Assembly (NCBI GenBank): GCA_947497985.1
Contig: CANMIX010000019.1
Coordinates: forward strand, 1 to 35,097
Source of the DNA: an uncultured Paracoccaceae bacterium
GTDB lineage: Bacteria > Pseudomonadota > Alphaproteobacteria > Rhodobacterales > Rhodobacteraceae
DNA: 35,097 nt
Direction: 5' to 3'
A program made the position numbers and the translations under genes. Of this stretch, positions 30,801 to 35,097 are shown piece after piece (position 1 is the first letter of the stretch; every line of letters begins with the position of its first letter). Below the pieces are notes generated by a model, which was not told where the DNA came from, made no database searches, and saw only the letters and a list, made by a program, of their open reading frames with translations.

Positions 30801-31618
30801 TCCAGTTGCTCTTCTCCGATGGCCAGGCACTGTTTCAACACCCGCCGCTCAGCATCGGTGACCAGATGCATCTCCTCGCGTGAGGCGTTCTTCTGGCGGG
30901 AATCGTTAAACTGATTATGGCTGCGTAAAAACATCGCGCGCCTGTTCAGGGTCACGCTGGGCATGGAGTGAAAGATCCGGTGATGCCCAAAGTTCATGAT
31001 CGAACGATGAGCGCCCCCCGCCACATACATGGCCAAGGCGGCGGTCTGATAGGCGCGCACCCCTTCCGCGACCATAAAACCCTCTGCTTGTGCACTGCCT
31101 AGAAAACCGTTGTTGAAATCAAAGGCGACAAACTTATGCCGTTTCAACATTCCCGGACAATCACTGGCGGCCAGCCGCAGTTCTTGGACAAAATCAACCG
31201 CAACCCCGTCATCGTCATCCAACCGAAACTGCAAACAGGGATCTGACTTGTTCCGGCGGGTCTCGTTCAGGATCCTTTGCATGATCGGGCGATGGCGTTC
31301 AGGTGGCTCTTTGCGGATTTGGATTTGCGGTACTGACGCACACAAATCGCGCAGGCGGCTTTCATACTCCGCAGGCATCGCCTCACCGATCACCACCACA
31401 AGCGTGAAATCGGGGTCTGTCTGCGCCTTGATCCCCGGCAGGGTGATGGCCTCGAACAGGGTGAACCGCTCTTCCATACGCGAGGATGCGTATAGATAGG
31501 CAGCGCGCTCTTCGATGGTGTCGTGTTCCACTTGAAACCCGCCAAGCGCCGGGTAGGAAAACCGGCAGAGCCCGATTACTTGCATTTCGCGGATCTTCCC
31601 TTCAATTCCGTCGCTCAT
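30767..31618 (-). CDS. Putative rhamnosyltransferase-family glycosyltransferase 2
   Basis: 283 residues from ATG 31618; ATG 31585 would give an N terminus (MQVIGLCRFS) that aligns better with the paralogue and has AAGGGAAG upstream, so the true start may be there. It shares with the 29110 protein the VIGLCRFS opening, ERFTLFEAITLPGI, VVVIGE and the acidic RLDDDDG (DDDD at 134-137). The two have diverged strongly in the C-terminal half. It is transcribed away from the str operon promoter and towards the EamA gene, overlapping its 3' end by 34 bases. Function inferred from family only. Confidence 0.75.
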   Translation of the reverse strand: MSDGIEGKIREMQVIGLCRFSYPALGGFQVEHDTIEERAAYLYASSRMEERFTLFEAITLPGIKAQTDPDFTLVVVIGEAMPAEYESRLRDLCASVPQIQIRKEPPERHRPIMQRILNETRRNKSDPCLQFRLDDDDGVAVDFVQELRLAASDCPGMLKRHKFVAFDFNNGFLGSAQAEGFMVAEGVRAYQTAALAMYVAGGAHRSIMNFGHHRIFHSMPSVTLNRRAMFLRSHNQFNDSRQKNASREEMHLVTDAERRVLKQCLAIGEEQLDQLRAFARLPS

Positions 31619-31683
31619 GTGACTTTGAACATAGGTGTCATAGCATCACAAGTCTTGGTTGCGCGCAGGCAGGGCGCTCGATG

Positions 31684-31712
31684 TTGACAAGGGCTGCGAC
31701 TCCCCCTATACG
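31684..31712 (+). promoter_or_regulatory. Strong sigma-70 promoter of the str operon
   Basis: TTGACA (31684-31689), a 17-base spacer and TATACG (31707-31712): a perfect -35 and a good -10. A start near 31719 gives a leader of about 220 bases before rpsL. The 321 bases between the glycosyltransferase gene and rpsL hold this promoter and the leader; no other gene is visible in them. Confidence 0.75.
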
Positions 31713-31939
31713 CCCGCTATCCGGCTAATGGGGGTATTCCCTTTGATGCCGAATTCATAGCCGATGTGGATCAAGGTTCAGATACTTTTATCATCTGTTC
31801 CCTCTGTGAACCCACCGCGACGTTGACCTCGGAATGGCAACGTTTGCGGTTTTTGCGCTTGCGCAGACATCGGGTCGAGTTGAGCCGCAGAGCCTTGGCC
31901 CTGCATGACGAAATGTTGCAAAACGGGGATATAACCGGA

Positions 31940-32311
31940 ATGCCAACGATCCAACAGCTGATCCGCAAGCCGCGTCAGCCGAAAGTAAAACGCTCGAAGT
32001 CCATGCACCTGGAGCAGTGCCCCCAGAAGCGTGGCGTGTGTACTCGCGTTTACACCACCACACCTAAGAAACCGAACTCTGCGATGCGTAAAGTTGCGAA
32101 GGTTCGCCTGACCAACGGTTTCGAAGTGATCTCCTACATCCCGGGCGAAAGCCACAACCTTCAGGAACACTCTGTGGTTCTGATTCGTGGCGGTCGTGTA
32201 AAAGACCTTCCGGGTGTCCGTTACCACATCCTGCGCGGTGTACTGGATACCCAAGGTGTTAAAGATCGTAAGCAACGTCGTTCGAAATACGGCGCAAAGC
32301 GTCCCAAGTAA
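31940..32311 (+). CDS. rpsL: 30S ribosomal protein S12
   Basis: 123 residues, full length, typical alphaproteobacterial sequence ([15 protein letters not shown] start). The decoding-site segments TPKKPNSA (K43) and GGRVKDLPG (K88, D89) are wild type, so target-based streptomycin resistance is not expected from these positions. The frame remains open for 58 codons upstream to a GTG at 31766, but only ATG 31940 matches S12. A GGGGA lies 10 bases before the start. First gene of the str operon; rpsG follows after 15 bases. Confidence 0.98.
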   Translation: MPTIQQLIRKPRQPKVKRSKSMHLEQCPQKRGVCTRVYTTTPKKPNSAMRKVAKVRLTNGFEVISYIPGESHNLQEHSVVLIRGGRVKDLPGVRYHILRGVLDTQGVKDRKQRRSKYGAKRPK

Positions 32312-32797
<486 letters not shown>

Positions 32798-32818
32798 ACC
32801 TTCAGAGGCTGACACCCA

Positions 32819-34936
32819 ATGGCACGCGAATATCCGCTCGACCGCTACCGTAACTTCGGTATCATGGCGCACATCGATGCAGGTAAAACCACCTGTTCCG
32901 AGCGCATCCTGTATTACACTGGTAAATCCCACAACATCGGTGAGGTGCACGATGGTGCAGCCACCATGGACTGGATGGAACAGGAACAGGAACGTGGTAT
33001 CACCATCACATCCGCTGCGACGACCACATTCTGGGAACGCACCGAAGATGGCGAAACTGCAGACACTCCTAAACACCGTCTGAACATCATCGACACCCCT
33101 GGCCACGTTGACTTCACCATTGAAGTTGAGCGTTCGCTGGCGGTTCTCGATGGTGCTGTTTGTGTTCTTGACGCAAACGCCGGTGTTGAGCCGCAAACTG
33201 AAACCGTGTGGCGTCAGGCTGACCGCTACAAGGTTCCGCGTATGGTTTTTGTCAACAAGATGGACAAAATCGGCGCTGACTTCTTTAACTGCGTTGCAAT
33301 GATCGAAGACCGTACCGGCGCACGCGCTGTTCCGGTTGGTATCCCGATCGGTGCAGAGACAGAGCTGGAAGGCCTGATCGACCTGGTGACCATGCAAGAG
33401 TGGGTCTACATCGGTGAAGATCTCGGCGCGTCCTGGGAAAAGCGCGAAATTCGCGCCGACCTGAAAGACATGGCCGACGAATGGCGTGGTAAGATGATCG
33501 AAGCGGCCGTCGAAGAAGACGACGACGCGATGGAAGCTTACCTGGAAGGCGAAGAGCCCGACGTCGCAACCCTGCGCGCCCTGCTGCGCAAAGGTACGCT
33601 GGCTCTGAACTTCGTTCCAGTTTTGGGCGGTTCTGCGTTCAAAAACAAAGGTGTTCAACCGCTGCTGAACGCTGTGATCGACTACCTGCCGAGCCCGCTC
33701 GACGTTGTTGATTACATGGGCTTTAAGCCTGGTGACGAAACAGAAACACGTGACATTGCCCGCCGCGCGGACGATGACATGGCGTTCTCTGGCCTGGCGT
33801 TCAAAATCATGAACGACCCCTTCGTTGGCTCGCTGACCTTCACACGCATCTACTCTGGTGTCCTCAACAAGGGTGATACCCTGTTGAACTCCACCAAAGG
33901 CCGTAAAGAGCGTGTTGGTCGTATGATGATGATGCACTCGAATGACCGTGAAGAGATCACGGAAGCATTCGCGGGCGACATTATCGCGCTGGCAGGTCTG
34001 AAAGACACCACCACTGGTGACACCCTGTGTGCAACCAGCGAACCGGTTGTTCTTGAAACCATGACCTTCCCAACGCCGGTTATCGAAATCGCCGTTGAGC
34101 CCAAGACAAAAGCGGACCAAGAGAAAATGTCTCAAGGTCTGGCGCGTCTGGCTGCCGAAGATCCATCCTTCCGTGTTGAGACTGACATCGAGTCCGGTCA
34201 AACCATCATGAAGGGCATGGGCGAACTTCACCTTGATATTCTCGTCGATCGTCTGAAGCGTGAATTCAAAGTTGAAGCGAACATCGGTGCACCTCAGGTT
34301 GCCTACCGTGAGACCATCGGTCACGAAGTTGAGCACAGCTATACCCACAAGAAACAATCTGGTGGTTCTGGTCAGTTCGGCGAAGTGAAGATGATCATCA
34401 CTCCAACAGAAGCTGGCGAAGGTTACTCCTTCGAAAGCCGCATTGTTGGTGGTTCGGTTCCCAAGGAATACATCCCGGGTGTTGAAAAAGGTGTTAAATC
34501 AGTTATGGACTCCGGTCCGCTGGCTGGCTTCCCTGTGATCGACTTCAAAGTTGCTCTGATCGACGGTAAGTTCCACGATGTGGACTCCAGCGTTCTGGCT
34601 TTTGAAATCGCAGCTCGCATGTGTATGCGCGAAGGCATGAAAATGGCCGGCGCGAAACTTCTGGAACCGATCATGAAAGTAGAAGTGATCACTCCTGAAG
34701 AATACACTGGTGGCATCATTGGTGACCTGACCTCCCGTCGTGGGCAGGTTTCTGGTCAAGAACCACGCGGCAACGCAATTGCGATCGACGCAAATGTGCC
34801 GCTGGCGAACATGTTCGGCTACATCAACACTCTGCGTTCGATGTCGTCCGGCCGTGCCCAGTTCACCATGCAGTTCTCGCATTACGATCCGGTTCCGCAG
34901 AACATCTCTGACGAGATCCAGGCGAAATACGCGTAA
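32819..34936 (+). CDS. fusA: Elongation factor G
   Basis: 705 residues, full length. GTPase motifs in order: AHIDAGKTT (P-loop, 17-25), RGITITSA (switch I), DTPGHVDF (G3), NKMDK (G4). Domains II-V follow, with the C-terminal [19 protein letters not shown] region. EF-G drives translocation and, with RRF, ribosome recycling. It lies 21 bases after rpsG and 63 before tuf. A stable hairpin without T run lies between fusA and tuf. Confidence 0.98.
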   Translation: MAREYPLDRYRNFGIMAHIDAGKTTCSERILYYTGKSHNIGEVHDGAATMDWMEQEQERGITITSAATTTFWERTEDGETADTPKHRLNIIDTPGHVDFTIEVERSLAVLDGAVCVLDANAGVEPQTETVWRQADRYKVPRMVFVNKMDKIGADFFNCVAMIEDRTGARAVPVGIPIGAETELEGLIDLVTMQEWVYIGEDLGASWEKREIRADLKDMADEWRGKMIEAAVEEDDDAMEAYLEGEEPDVATLRALLRKGTLALNFVPVLGGSAFKNKGVQPLLNAVIDYLPSPLDVVDYMGFKPGDETETRDIARRADDDMAFSGLAFKIMNDPFVGSLTFTRIYSGVLNKGDTLLNSTKGRKERVGRMMMMHSNDREEITEAFAGDIIALAGLKDTTTGDTLCATSEPVVLETMTFPTPVIEIAVEPKTKADQEKMSQGLARLAAEDPSFRVETDIESGQTIMKGMGELHLDILVDRLKREFKVEANIGAPQVAYRETIGHEVEHSYTHKKQSGGSGQFGEVKMIITPTEAGEGYSFESRIVGGSVPKEYIPGVEKGVKSVMDSGPLAGFPVIDFKVALIDGKFHDVDSSVLAFEIAARMCMREGMKMAGAKLLEPIMKVEVITPEEYTGGIIGDLTSRRGQVSGQEPRGNAIAIDANVPLANMFGYINTLRSMSSGRAQFTMQFSHYDPVPQNISDEIQAKYA

Positions 34937-35097
<161 letters not shown>

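Noticed and set aside
31766-31939. A 58-codon in-frame extension upstream of rpsL starting at GTG
   Set aside because: S12 starts at the MPTIQQL position in this bacterial group; the upstream codons have no S12 similarity and no ribosome binding site.

Overview
The window looks like a chromosomal segment of a marine alphaproteobacterium, most likely a Rhodobacterales / Roseobacter-group member. The reasons are the sequence of ribosomal protein S12 and the rpsL-rpsG-fusA-tuf order, a mid-50s GC impression, many LysR regulators and ABC importers, and the mix of GST, nitrilase, cyanase and Anbu genes. The genus is not resolved. I see no insertion sequence, phage gene, CRISPR array or rRNA gene. 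Genes are tightly packed and appear intact.

Layout. 1-55: 3' part of an initiator tRNA-Met. 147-4454 (+): a LysR regulator, then CaiB/BaiF CoA-transferase, glutathione S-transferase, GFA-fold protein and nitrilase, a small-molecule catabolism or detoxification set. 4451-8414 (-): the four-gene Anbu cluster (circularly permuted ATP-grasp, alpha-E protein, transglutaminase-like protease, proteasome-like Anbu), a conserved set whose substrate is unknown. 8415-8864: a 450-base intergenic region with two candidate promoters and a nested inverted repeat. 8865-12669 (+): a secreted ABC-type binding protein overlapping a membrane PAS-GGDEF-EAL protein, probably a ligand-sensing c-di-GMP module. 12699-12726: bidirectional terminator.

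12746-18428: a cyanate module. A nitrate/cyanate-type ABC importer and cyanase (-) are divergent from a PAS-AAA+-Fis activator (+) whose GAFTGA motif reads GAFRGA. The shared intergenic region carries three copies of AATTTTCG. 18433-21838: a PNPOx/ferredoxin-reductase fusion, a GST with its own terminator, and a divergent LysR regulator. 21825-29023: a third LysR regulator divergent from a CUT1-type (Ugp-like) ABC importer followed by two GpdQ-like cytoplasmic phosphodiesterases. A perfect 17-base palindrome lies between regulator and importer. The likely job is import of an intact phosphodiester and its cleavage inside the cell.

29110-31618: two related rhamnosyltransferase-like proteins flank an EamA-type exporter. 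31684-35097 (+): the str operon (rpsL, rpsG, fusA, start of tuf), behind a strong sigma-70 promoter and a leader of about 220 bases.

The most interesting parts are the Anbu cluster, the binding-protein/GGDEF-EAL pair, the cyanate regulator with its altered GAFTGA loop, and the phosphodiester importer whose two permeases each carry an extra extracytoplasmic segment with a cysteine pair.
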